Of a stretch of 64,000 bases of DNA, positions 36,975 to 48,725 are shown piece after piece. The position numbers and the translations under genes are program-made. The first letter of the stretch is position 1, and each line of letters opens with the position of its first letter. The stretch comes from Lytechinus pictus (Eukaryota > Echinodermata > Echinoidea > Temnopleuroida > Toxopneustidae), in the NCBI RefSeq assembly GCF_037042905.1, contig NC_087251.1:49109373-49173372 (forward strand), given 5' to 3'. The notes beneath the pieces were generated by a model, which saw nothing but the letters and a program-made list of their open reading frames with translations, had not been told where the DNA came from and did no database searches.

Positions 36975-37880
36975 GGGCCCCTATATGGACCCTTCCTGCA
37001 TTAAGCTTTACGTTGAAGCACTGGCGTACTAGGGGGTGGTTCCACAGCCAAGGGGAAATAAAAGAAAATAAAGGAGGCAGCGAAATGAGATGAATGAAAA
37101 AAAAAAATGACATGATATTTGCTCTAATGATGTAAAAATCTATCACATAATTAGAATTTCATTTTAACAGGCCATTTTTCTGGCTCGCTTCGCTCGCTGG
37201 CGACTTTTTACAAATTTTTCCACATTTGCTATGATGGTGTGCCCCTCACAATATTTGGATGATTACGATACACAACTGCATTGAATTTATGTGTTGTGTG
37301 AAAGCTATATAAATATACACGCAATTTGATTAAAATAAGTGGCCATCTGTGAGGTTTAAAATGGCTTTGATATCAAGAGGTTCCGGGGCTCTGCCCTGGA
37401 CCCCACCCATAGAGCACTGTTATGTGGATGAGTTTCGACCATGGCCCCCAAAAGTTTTACAACCAAACAAAAAAATGAGGAAAGAAAGGAAAGTGTATTA
37501 TATTTTTCTGAATATTACGTTAAAATCTATCTTCATGTTAGATTCTCATGAAAAGGTGATTTTTTTTATCTCGCTCGCTTCGCTCGCTCGGGACCTATAT
37601 TAAGCTACTTCTTGCCACAAGCGCCATACTCGCCCCCTCGAGCCTATAGAGCTTTGCCCTGATGCTCACAATCATAACAAAATCCTGTTCACCGTGGCGT
37701 ACAAAAAAAGAGAGAAAAAAGGAAAGAGAGGAGGGTGAAATATGATATCATCTTTTTAACATTATGTCAAAATCTATCACAAAATTGGATTTTTGCAATA
37801 AAAATGTCAAAATTTTTTGCTCGCTCGCTTTGCTCGCTTATATATATATATATATATATATATTTGCCCGATACGCCTGA
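36975..37880 (+). repeat. dispersed repeat upstream of FBXO28 exon 1 (direct copy at 41932-42780)
   Basis: GGACCCTTCCTGCATTAAGC, then CACTGGCGTAC, purine-rich stretch, GGCTCGCTTCGCTCGCTGGC, then GGTTTAAAATGGCTTTGATA and TCAAGAGGTTCCGGGG, a second purine tract and TCTCGCTCGCTTCGCTCGC. A further GTGGCGTAC unit starts at 37696. Ends in a (TA)n run at 37840-37862. Confidence 0.8.
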
Positions 37881-38324
37881 GACGCCCTCGAAATGTACCT
37901 CGAGCGGGCTTGTCAGGATAACGTACTAATACAGGGCAGGAGAGGTGGTCTTGCACGATTTCCTAGGAACTTTTCTTTCCTATCTTTCCTTTACTTTTTT
38001 TAACTGATATAGATTGAACAAAGCAATTATTCTTTTTGAAAAAAAAGGGAAAGCAAATTTACAAGGCAACAATAGTCAAAACTGACTAGTTTGCCTATTT
38101 AAAATAACAACAACAACAGCCATATTGCCCCCTCAAAATTTGTGCCTTATGACGCCATTGCCTGTTCCATGGTATGACCGGGAAATTTTTGGCTCTTGCC
38201 CCCCCCCCCCCCCCCCCCCTGGGCCTGGCCACCGACCCCTGTTACGCCGCTGGTCACCGACCCCACCCATGGGCTATCGCCTCCAATGGCGTGCCGTAAT
38301 TGGTAAAAACTAATAAATATTCAT

Positions 38325-38433
38325 TGTTAACAGTGACGTCATCATCAAAGGGAAACTCAGAAACAGATCCGAATTATTTTCGCAGTACCGGGTAGGCCTA
38401 TATATGTGACCTTGTAAGATATATATTTTCGAG
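38325..38433 (+). promoter_or_regulatory. FBXO28 proximal promoter with consensus CRE
   Basis: A full palindromic CRE (TGACGTCA, 38334-38341) lies 93 bp upstream of the FBXO28 start codon, followed by TATATATG-type AT-rich DNA. CREB/ATF factors bind this motif. The transcription start itself cannot be read from sequence. Confidence 0.45.
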
Positions 38434-41400
38434 ATGGCAGAAAATACTCCTTCGTCTTCATCATCATCGTGTAATGAAGAATTTCAAGTGACTCTCCAAA
38501 CGGTACCCGACGTTGTTCTCAGTCACGTATTGTCGTATTTATCCTACGAACAAATTAGTCAAGTACGGTCGGTAAGTTGAACGTGACGTGAAAGAAAACG
38601 TGTGGGACAATGTGAATGAATGATGCGGCGCCGCGCTGAATTCTGATGACAAGCTCACAATCACAAAGTTTCATGACCAGCGGCAGCGCCAGTAGCTCCA
38701 CCGCCGGTACGGCGGTGCACGTGCTGAAGATCCAGCGGCTAACGGGGGGGGGGGGGGGGGGGGGGCAGGCTGCCCCCGGCGGATTTCACTGCACTGGTAA
38801 GAAAAAAAAAAAAGCCAAAAAAAGGAAGGTGGGGGGAAGGGGGAAAAAGGAAAGGAAACAAGTGAGAAGAAAACTAAGAAAAAACATACAAAATGGAAAA
38901 CGGAAGGAGAGTGAAAGTGGGAAAAGGAAGGAAGAACATGTGAGAAAGAACAAATCATTCCGAAATATAGGCCTACTAATATATTAATGTCCATGCGCAA
39001 TGAGTCGCCATCGGCGGGCTTCAACCTTCAATTTTGCAACAAAAAATAAAATTCTTACCCAAATCTTTGTATGAGATAAAAGTATCCACCAATCCTTTCA
39101 GATATATGAAAAACTTTTCTCCTGAAATAGCTACATTTTTAAGTAAGAACGTCATGAATTACGTACATGTACTTCCGGAACGGCGACACAATGACGGGTA
39201 AATTTTTAGTTGCCGATTCGAAAAATCCAATACATTCACTACACAAACATATTGCGCATGCGCACACACACACGCACCGATCGTACACATAAGTGCATTG
39301 ACTCAGCTGCGTTGTTGAAACCGCTCCGTGGGTTGAGATATATGTTGAGACGCCACCCTCTCTTGTTTTGATAACAATTGTCACCCCCCGTTTCAGAATG
39401 AAATGATCGTGAGAATTTTTTTTATAATCTATATTTTGATACCAAATATTGGTAACTTGAGCGGGCAGCTTTGGAAACATCGATTGCTTAGTGTGGGCGT
39501 CTCAAATCGTTGCCCGAGAAAAATGGCAGCTAAAATTTGCACCGTACGGACCAAGTTTGCAAGTCTGACTTTGACTGCACTAAACTCCTTTTTCTTTTGC
39601 TGGATCTTTTAACCAAACATTGCAGCATTTCAGGGAATTACTGAGGATTAATATCAGCTGCCACAAGACACTTTTCAACTTTGCAAAAGATTTCTAGAAC
39701 CATTTTGGTCAAGCAGTGACAGGTGAGTGGCGCAACAGTAAAAAAATTGCACATGGTGACTCACTGCGCATGGACGTTAGCATGATTAGAAAGAAAGGGA
39801 AATAAATTTAAAGATGACAAAGTGGCAAACAAAAGCGGGAAATGCAGGTAGAATGGAATGAGCTTAAAGCTAAATTTGAAAATGAAGAAAAGGGACAAGA
39901 AAAAAAGAGAAAGAAGAACTTAGTAACATGACCGGGCTGCCGAGGGTTCTAAATGCGGATTAATTAAATTGAATATTCGAGTAAATTGTCATTGAAATCG
40001 ACCGTAATGAGTTATAATTTCTGCTTAAATATAATGGAAATTATTGCATTAGGACCAGTATAATTGTAGAGTCCTTGATTTGCAACTGTTATATTTGATC
40101 AGTTCCACAGAATTGTTAATTATTATGTTTTTGATTTGAAAGTGGTACTATATTGTTAGAGGAATGCACGAATACCGGTGTTAGTTATTTTTAGTGATGC
40201 GTCGGGCAACACCCACTTTATACGTCCATTGACACACTTGAAATAGCAGCCGACAAGACCATTTGCCAGTGGACGCTATACGTGTTGGTGTTGGCATAGC
40301 CATGTTTTAGACGGCTTAGATATGGGCATGCTGACGTGGCTTTGTAAACGACGCCATGTTTAGGGCGTGGCTTACATGTATATAATGGAGATGTCTAAGC
40401 TTATATACACCACCTAGGGGATCTGTTGTATACGAATAAAGAAATACATTCAACGCTAGTCACCGTCTCCCGACTCTGATTTGTTGGCTCAAAAGGGGTG
40501 TCGGATCACAACATCCAAAACGTAATCTTCAGAGCATTTTCCAAGGTGTTACAATTCTGCTCTCGTGGACCTGATTCGTAGGTTCCTGAAGCCTTCATGG
40601 CATGTGTAAAGCTATATAAACTTATACGAATTCAAATGGGTAGCGAGCTGCATGTAGCTGTCTACATGCAGTGCACGAGGCAGTGCAGTGGTGCTGGCCT
40701 GCGCCTGGGTATGTATCATATCATAGATACAGCGCAGCTAGCCAGGATGGATGCACACACCCTTTTGATAGTTCAACTGATCCAAGACCAAAGAATTAAG
40801 TGTTATGTTAGCGTTGGATCAATGTAACACTTTACATGTACATTTAACCAGTCTTAAATGAAGAAAGGGCAATGCAGGTTACAGTACATTATATACATGT
40901 ACATTTATTAAAGATGATTATAACTTGATAATGATGATGACAAATACATGAGAGTAAGTCAGATGGTGACTGTCCTCTTAAGATGAAGATAAACTCTGCG
41001 GTATAAAACATAAACTCTTCTGTAGCTCTAAAACCAGAACTCTAATCTATCTGCATGCTGGAACCAATCTCTAAAACAATTCTCTAATCCGAGTTTGGTT
41101 CAGAAGTGAACTCCTGGTATATTGTTCTGGTTAAGACTCGACAGCCACACAGGTGTTGGTCAACCTTGGACGCTTGACCAAAACAATCTGTACGTCATAA
41201 CTTAATTCTGAATTGGGGCAAGTGGACCTTATAGTAAGGAGGAGGAATGTAGTCAATAGGAAACCCATAAAATGTGTGTGCGTCAGAAGTGTAGCTGGAA
41301 GACGAATGAGTAATACCTTCTTAAGAAAATGTGAGTTGGTAAACAAATAGGGCCATATTCTGAACTCAGGGTTTAAATTAAACCCTGGTTTAACAATGGA

Positions 41401-44381
41401 GAGCCAATTGTACCACAAATCTCTATTAGTACATGTTAAATGTATTAACTATTATAACAGTCTCAGAAGGATAACTGCAATATCTTCATTATAAAAGCAA
41501 AGGGAAGCAAAATAGTAAATATAAGAAATATACAATATAAGCAGAAATTTTGAGTTATTGGCTCCCCATAATTTTAGCTCTGAGTTAGACCATGGTCTAA
41601 GTTAAACCTGACTTTTTTCTGTTACATTTCCTGTAGAAGTATTGATGAAATATTGATTGTGTATTGATATATTATTGAATATGTGAGATATGTCTTGTCA
41701 TCGCATAACATTAGAATGCCCAAGAAACAAGTTCCAGGGCATCAACATATTTACTAAATATCTAGTTCCAGGGCTTCATGATTAGTCATGTTATTAGTTC
41801 CAGGGCATCATATTTACATAAAAAAGATTTAGTTCCAGGGACCCCCACTTTCATAATGAGCAGTTCCGGGGCCCCTTAATTTTGACTTGCCAGTGGCACA
41901 TACCTTCTACATATTGGGTTGAGTCCCCCCCCCCCCTATGGACCCTTCCTACATTAAGCTTTATGTTCAATCACTGGCATACAGAGGGGGGGGGGGGTCT
42001 TGGTTCCACATTCAAGGGGAAATAAAAAAAATATATATTGGAGGGAACGTAATGAAATAAATGGAAAACAATGAAATGTGTTATTTGATGAATAAAATGG
42101 AAAAATCTATCACATGATTAGAATTGCATTTCAAAAGGCCAAATGTTTTTAGGCTTGCTTTGCTCACTGGCGACTATTTACAAATTTTCCCACATTGCTA
42201 TGTTGTGCCCCTCAAAATATTTGGTTCATTACTTTATTGCGTTGAATTATATGTTTTGTGTAAAAACTATATATTCGCAATTGATTAAAAATAGTGGCAA
42301 TCTGTAAGGTTTAAAATGGCTTTGATATCAAGAGGTTCCGGGGACTCAGCCCAGACCCCGACCGCATAGCACTGGCGTACAGATGGAAGGGTTGGGCCAT
42401 GGCCCCAAAAAGTTCTACAACTAAGAACAAAACAGAAAAGGAGGCAAGAAAAGCAAAGGAAAAGTGTAAGATATGATGTTATTTACTGAATATAATGTCA
42501 AAAATATCTCAAAGTTATTTTCTCATGAAAAGGTGATTTTTTTTTCTTGCTCGCTTGGGATTGACATTAAGCAGCTTTTTGGCACATGCGCCACAGCTGT
42601 GCCCCTCTTTTTTTTTCACTCTTCACGCTACTGCCACATAGGGCTTCGCGCATAATCATAAAAAAGAATCCTGTTGAAAGTGGCGTACAGACCAAAAAAG
42701 AAAGAAAAGGGTGAAATATGAAATTATTTTCTGAACATTATGTAAAAATTTTAAACAAGATTGGACGTTTGTACTAAAAAAAAATCTACCAACTGAGCCA
42801 ACACACCGGTCAAGATGGCGGCATTACATGAACCATATTTTATATTTTGTCACTGTTCCTAAAAAACCTATTGGTGTAGCATTTTGCAAAGAAAAGTAAG
42901 ATTTTGATAATCATAATAAGTATCCTAACCTCATATTCTTGTGAGTGAATTATTTGGGCACTTTATTGACTGCTGAATTATTCAAGCATTTGTGCAATTC
43001 TGCTGATTCATTATTGTCTTTACAAAATAATTTGATATAATGACCATCTTGAAGCACTAGTGCTTTTCCACAATACACCAACTTTGATATTATATTCTGT
43101 ATATCATATTTTATGTATCATATTTTTTCTATATATCATTATCATATTTTCTAATTCTTACTCCCCATTATGTACAGTTATGTGCAAGATTCAACCTCAT
43201 AGGTCAACAGGTGCTTAACCAAGGCTTCTCCAAACTTGACCGCTTCCACAGCCAATGTGCCAAGGAGCTCAAAGCCCAACTGCCACGCAGAGAATCAGAA
43301 CGAAGGATGCATCCTCTCGCAAGGCATTGTGACATTCTCTCTGCTGTCGAGACAAGGCTGTCACTCCTTGCAATGACCTACACAAAGTACATTGACCTAC
43401 AGCTCTGCTGCTTCATACCTGGAAAGGTACACTGTAGTTCTTGAGTCTGATTGAACCTCATAATTATCATTCATTGATTTGGATTTGTCAGTCAGTTCCT
43501 TTCATTTTCTTTTAATGAAAAAACTACAATTCATTCTTATGGTGTAGATGGGAATAGGCTCTGCTTATAACAAGCATTGTTTCCTAACATTCATTCAGTA
43601 GAGGAAGTGTGAAAGCTAAGTTCACATGAAGATATAAAATATAGGTGATTGTCGCCTAATTGTCGTACTGGATGTCTTTTTTGTGTTCCCTCATTCATTT
43701 TATACATGCATGCTTATATTCCAAAAATTTCAGGTGAAAATGAGTTAATTTCTTATGGCAATAGTTACATAAGTTATTTCATAAGATAGCATATGATATG
43801 AATTGTTTTCTGTTACCAGAGGGGAAGGGGGTGCTTTGCACTGCTGGCCCACTACCAAGAGGGAGTCTTGTTCGTAAAGGGTTGTAACTCCCAGTGGACT
43901 GTAGAAGAACAACTGATGATTTCCTTGGTAAATGCATGAGGGCACCTTGTTTACCGGTAACTAGATTTGGATGGATACATATGTCATCCTCTCTATGATA
44001 TTGAATTTTCTTAGGTTATTGATGAAGCATTTAAAGTACTCCACCTGGTAAAATTCACCAAGGTCCCTCCACCTACACATGAGCTCCTGCAGGAGCTAAG
44101 GGACCTCTCCTCCATGGCCATGGAGCACTTTGATGAGAAGATTGTTCCTGACCTCAAGAAGAAGTCAGGAGTTGAGGTTCGTCCTTCCAACCTTGTCAAC
44201 CACACACTTTCAAGTGAGTTGCTGTATTTAGATTTTGATTTTGGGATGAAACTGCTGATGTTTTTATATTTAAGTGATATTTAAATGACATCTAGATAGA
44301 GCACCCAAGCATGTATGTCCCCTTTCTTTTCCTTTCCCTCACTCTCTTTCCCCTCCCTCCCCCTTTCCCTTCCTTTTAGTT

Positions 44382-44415
<34 letters not shown>

Positions 44416-45278
44416 CATGAGAGTATTATAATAACAAACGGGGGGGGGGGGGGGAATTTCTCGGTTTCTATGATGGTTTTGCTTGCTTTCTTCATCCTTA
44501 GTTAAGAACTCTTTGTTCAGGAAACTTGTCTGTGTTTTTCTTGTGTTGCATACGCTGGACATATTTTCCAAGAATGATAATGAGTGTATGAGTTTATGGA
44601 TATAAATGAATAGTTGTTTTAAAAGGTAACGACAGAAGTTGTCCCTTCAATAACTACATTTGGTGGTTGCCCCTCGAGTGTTCTGTGAAACGTCAAATAA
44701 ATATTGAAAAAGTAGCAAAAAATAATTTGTTTTATTTGACTCGTTTGTTAAACCCTATCAGGTCATAGTCTGACGGGTGAGTATTTGATATCAAGCAAAA
44801 TAAATAATCATTTTATATTTTACTCTTTCGTTTAGCTCTATCTGGTCGTAGTCTGAAGGTCAGCTCATCTCTGTCAGTTCCTTCAGGAAGCCGAGAGCAG
44901 TTCGGCAAGCTTCACTCACAGTACAAAGCCACCCTTGCCTCCTTTAACACCCATCGAAGAGAGCTCCAGTCCTGCAAGGCCGAGCTCCAGGAGATGCGCA
45001 AGATCTCCGATGAGCAGAACAAGAAGATGACGCAGCAGCAGCAGCTGACCACCGAACTGTCTAGTCGGCTGGCCTCTCAGAACCTGAGGGTGACTGAGCA
45101 GGAGAAACGCATAGCAGAACAGGACAAGAGACTCGCTGCCTTGGAGCAGAAACTTGAGGCCTTGTCAAAGCCATCCCAGAGAACTGTTGCAGGTGTTGCA
45201 ACCAAGAGGAAAGCTGATGACATCTCTGGAGGAGGTGATGGTGCTGGAACACCATGTAGCAAAAAGGATAAAGTCTAG
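38434..45278 (+). CDS. FBXO28: F-box only protein 28 (SCF ubiquitin ligase substrate adaptor), complete
   Basis: Coding exons are 38434-38571, 43178-43426, 44015-44213 and 44836-45278; phases 0, 0, 1 and GT/AG junctions give 342 codons, close to the vertebrate length (about 368). Residues 20-60 form the F-box (LQTVPDVVLSHVLSYLSYEQ) that binds SKP1. Then come the FBXO28 signatures QLPRRESERR, ETRLSLLAMTYTKYID, LCCFIPGK, and LLQELRDLSSMAMEHFDEKI. The last exon encodes a long Gln/Glu/Lys coiled coil (about residues 230-310) and a basic tail (KRKADD, SKKDKV) that could be a nuclear signal. Known of the family: an SCF adaptor for nuclear substrates. The first intron (4.6 kb) is packed with repeats; a 108-nt in-frame exon candidate lies between exons 2 and 3 and a 15-nt one before exon 4. 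A CRE lies 93 bp upstream of the ATG. Confidence 0.93.
38729..39955 (+). repeat. composite repeat, copy 2, in FBXO28 intron 1, split by an insertion
   Basis: Starts about 160 bp after the exon 1 donor with GGCTAACGG and a long G-run, matches copy 1 to about 38985, then resumes at 39777 through AAACAAAAGCGGGAAAT to ACCGGGCTGCCGAGG. Confidence 0.75.
38987..39776. mobile_element. 790-bp insertion with GTCCATGCGCA ends (PIF/Harbinger-like)
   Basis: GTCCATGCGCAATGAGTC at the left against GACTCACTGCGCATGGAC at the right. TTA flanks both ends (38984-38986; 39777-39779) and copy 1 of the host repeat lacks the segment. A 3-bp TTA duplication is typical of PIF/Harbinger. No transposase. Confidence 0.65.
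40150..40565 (+). mobile_element. possible solo LTR or retroelement promoter segment
   Basis: TATATAATGG (40380) and AATAAA (40435) about 55 bp apart, in a segment less AT-rich than its surroundings, resemble U3-R-U5 order. Neither LTR border nor a target duplication could be fixed. Confidence 0.25.
41350..41625. mobile_element. ~275-bp MITE in FBXO28 intron 1
   Basis: GGGCCATATTCTGAACTCAG and ACAATGGAGAGCCAA at the left pair inverted with TTGGCTCCCCAT and GGTCTAAGTTAAACC at the right. Confidence 0.6.
41725..41885 (+). repeat. tandem AGTTCCAGGGC repeat
   Basis: AGTTCCAGGG or AGTTCCGGGG occurs five times at intervals of about 30-40 bp. Confidence 0.7.
41932..42780 (+). repeat. direct copy of the 36975-37880 repeat, in FBXO28 intron 1
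   Basis: Same block order as 36975-37880, including CACTGGCATACAGAGGGG, GGTTTAAAATGGCTTTGATA and further GGCGTACAG heads at 42383 and 42683. Same orientation. Confidence 0.8.
43820..43927 (+). CDS. FBXO28: candidate cassette exon of FBXO28 (108 nt, 36 codons)
   Basis: Lies between FBXO28 exons 2 and 3, both of which break in phase 0. It is preceded by a pyrimidine-rich acceptor ending CCAG, followed by a GTAAAT donor, is exactly 36 codons, has no stop in the reading frame and would insert after LCCFIPGK. The peptide (with HYQEGVLFVKGCNSQW and WTVEEQLMISL) has no counterpart in vertebrate FBXO28, where the two flanking exons join directly. It could be a lineage-specific alternative exon or an intron segment that looks like one by chance. 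Confidence 0.35.
44385..44455. repeat. (CT)n microsatellite and G-run in FBXO28 intron 3
   Basis: About 13 CT units followed 30 bp later by a 14-nt G run. Confidence 0.85.
44762..44776 (+). other. candidate 15-nt microexon from a tandem duplication of the FBXO28 exon 4 boundary
   Basis: 44717-44785 is a diverged tandem copy (offset about 77-79 bp) of 44796-44866, which holds the acceptor and start of exon 4. In the copy, 15 nt (GTCATAGTCTGACGG) sit between CTATCAG and a consensus GTGAGT donor. Inclusion would add five codons without shifting frame. Inferred only; no transcript evidence. Confidence 0.25.
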
Positions 45279-48200
45279 CTGAAGATAAACCTCCTTAGCT
45301 CTCTTTCTATGTACCTGAGGGTATTAAAAGACTATTAACAGAAAACTGCTATTTATCGATTCACTGGTGAATGACAGTAAGTTATTTGTTTGTTACAAAA
45401 TATCAAACAGAGGAGCCAAACTGTTCTGAGAGATTAGTGATCAAATTGGTTTCCGTATTATTATCTGTGTATCCCCTTGTGCATGCGTAAGCTTTGATTT
45501 TGTATTCTCAAATTTTTCTGTGTGTAGATGAATAGAAGAGCTTTCAGCAGATATTTCAGGGCAATATATAAATGGAGAAAGTTGTTATTTCTTTGAAATT
45601 TTGTTGCTTAGGCAGGGTTTTTTAAGGGAAAGGGGAATTATGGTAACATCAGCAAAATAAGTCGGTCATTTTTGGCTGTGTTAGAGCAAGAAAAGAAGAA
45701 CAAGGCAAGAAAATAGTCCACTGGGAACACTCTGTTGAGTTGAAAGTTTATCACAACAGTTTTGTTTTATAGCCAGATCTAAACTTATTTATTTTTACAG
45801 TAGATCTATCTCTGTCCAGCTGTCACTTCAATTTAAGGTAGCAATTGCAGCACAAAAAAGGAGGTGCCCTGAATTGCGAAAAGCAATAACAAAACATGTT
45901 TTTCAATAATCTTGTAATTCAATTAAGTATCACCATTACATACAAAGACATTTGAAGTCACCGTCTGTATCTGTATAAAAAAATCATGTTGGTGGTATTG
46001 AAGAAATGAATCATGGATCTATTTGTAATTTCACGAGGTGCTTGACTGCCCTATTACGCCTATCTAGTTCTCAATATGTTTGAAAGAATTGTCACAATAG
46101 ACCAGTTCGTAGTTACTCATAGACAATTTTGGTCAAATGACCTTTCATTTCTTTCATTATGATAGGCAGATTTCAAAGCAAGATGTTACGTAAGCTTGCC
46201 TTACATAGCAGGATGAAAAAATTGAATAGACCAGGTGACTAGAATAGCACACCAATGAACACTTTATGAAGGTATTTGTTGCATTCCTACTTTGAATGCA
46301 TATCATAGCATGTTGCACGATGCACTTGGCAAACTGTAAAGTACCAGTCGTTCGTGGACGCATTGTTGTTTTTTGTGGATGTAAATGAAAAACACAATTC
46401 AAAAGAATATATGAATAATCAAGACATCAAAGTTGGTGCTTATCTCATTAGATTTTAAACCACCATGTCACTTTAGTACAAATGACCTTCCTCTGATCAT
46501 GTGTAGAATCTTTTGATCATGCGCAGAAAGGAACTACGAACTGGCTTATTGTCATGAACTCTGCATACATGCACTTCTAGTCATTTGTAAATTAGCACTA
46601 TCCCCAAGTTATATTTCTACTTCTGTCACTGTCTACTCTTTCCAGTTATATAGAAAAATGTATATGCCTTACCAAGCATTTTTCTACAAGCCCCTCCCAC
46701 CCCCCCCCCCAAAAAAAAAGGAACAATGATGGAGCCAGTTTTACAACTGCGATGAGATGGTAAATGCAACACTTTGATAAATTTGATTGTAAAGGCCCTT
46801 GGAAATATGTTTTGATAGCAGGTTTTGAAGTCACAAATTGGAAGGATACGACGCTCAATAGGGCATACATGCATTACAATTTTACAAGGAAAAAAAAAAG
46901 TTTTAATTTTCAGAGTGAAATACGTATTTTGAATGCTCCGTACAGGTTGCCATTTTCACTGCTGTCCTTGAGACTTCACTTCTTATCTACTACCTCTTTG
47001 GATATGAACATGGAGAGAAATGATAAGTGGTCCTTGATAGATTTGTCCTAGATTTCATGCTTTAAATAGTTGAACTTTTATCAATTTTGTAATCATGAGT
47101 TATTCAAGTGATCAGGCAGTAAGGCTTTGGAACATCAGCAACTGCTTTCCACTGTTGGAAAAGACTTTTAATTTTCATTTTACGATTACTCACACATTTT
47201 TTTCACGCTTTCCTTTATATGTTTTTTTCTTTCCTCTTATTCTCCTTTGTTTATCCCTGTCTCCTTGCCAATTTTCTTGGCAGTTACTGAATCATAAAGT
47301 TGAGAATCCATTTAGGTTTTATATTATCTTGCCCATTCATAATATTGCTCCCTCTCTCTTTCAGTCCCTTTGGCTTTGTTATCAGACATTACTCATGAGG
47401 GAGAGAGAAACGATTTGTAAACCTTCTTTGTTCATTACATATTTTATTCAAATTGGCAATGGTTACAAATTTCTTTTTATTGTTTTTATCAGAATAAAAA
47501 AGACGTTGATGATGCTTGTTTTTGGGAGTTAATAGATTTCCTAATTTGTATAAAGTGCTTTTAATGTTCCCATCATATTAACAATTCAAAGATTTTTATA
47601 TTTTATTTTTCTTTCAATATTTTTGAGGAGTGAATGGAAGATACTGATGCGACAAAATTTGATAATGTATGGGAGTAATTTATTATGTTTATTTTGATGT
47701 ATTTTGTATGATTTTTAGGGGTCAGCATCAAAGTTATTGCATAAAATTAAAAATACAAAATATGGTCACATAATAGTTTGTACTGAACTGCTTTTCATTC
47801 AAATTATTGTATCTAAATCAATCATGAAGTAAAAATATTAGAATAATATAATCTGAATAGGACATTGAAGGGCCTTGATTTGTTATGAACTTTTTAGACT
47901 TTTGTGCTCAAATAATTTCAGTGGCATGCCCAATAGTTTCAATGGCATGCCAAATGTGTAAATGCAGAATGTAATTCTGTCTGTCGTCCTTGATCTTCCC
48001 ATTTTTGCTAAAAATGAAGTATGCATTCAAGATATTTATATGATTATATAAGCTAGGTCATATGACAGATTTTTTTGTTTATTGGTACACTCTCCCTGCC
48101 TTTGCACAATTTGTTATACAAAAGCATGACAAAATTCTGTGTATGTCTTGTGTACAAATTTTCTTTGGTCAAGGTGTGAAAAAGGGTTGGGTGGGGGGGG

Positions 48201-48717
48201 GGGGTGGCTGATCCCACACTTTTTCCAACATACAAAAATATAAAATTACCATTACCTGGGCGTTATGATATGTGCAGAGCTGCCAAGTAGTATGGATTTT
48301 CTGTATTTAGTACCAAAAAATGAGAAGAATACTGATGGTTTCATGCACAATACTAATTTCTAAAGTTTCAGTTTTATGTTGTATTATGTGTTGTCCTAAT
48401 GTACTGATTTTCAGCTTTGAAAATACTCAAATGTTCTTGTTCAGGTTGGTAGCTGTGCATGTGCCTGTAATCCAAGCTACGTGGGGAAGTTACAAATTAA
48501 TGCAGAGGTTTGTGCCCTGGTCACGTTTTTGTACAGTGACATTAATGAACCCTGGTCACATTTTTTGGATGGTGACGTTAGCAAATCAGTCCTAGATGTA
48601 AATATTCATATCTGATTGATATTCATCTGAAAAAACTCTGTTACACACACACACACAATTCTGATTTTGATTTTTTACATGGTCACCCCATCCCCCAACC
48701 TTTCAAATTTAAAATCT
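45279..48717. other. downstream of FBXO28: probable 3' UTR then non-coding DNA
   Basis: No further coding exon is recognised; reading frames at 46764 and 47095 have no known domain. The FBXO28 polyadenylation site cannot be placed among several weak AATAAA/ATAAAA sites. Confidence 0.4.
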
Positions 48718-48725
48718 GTTCCATG

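Noticed and set aside
45061..45262. Minus-strand reading frames opposite FBXO28 exon 4
   Set aside because: Shadow of the coiled-coil coding sequence.
47095..47532. 145-codon plus-strand reading frame
   Set aside because: Phe/Leu-rich, AT-rich, no domain and no splice partners; probably downstream of FBXO28 by chance.
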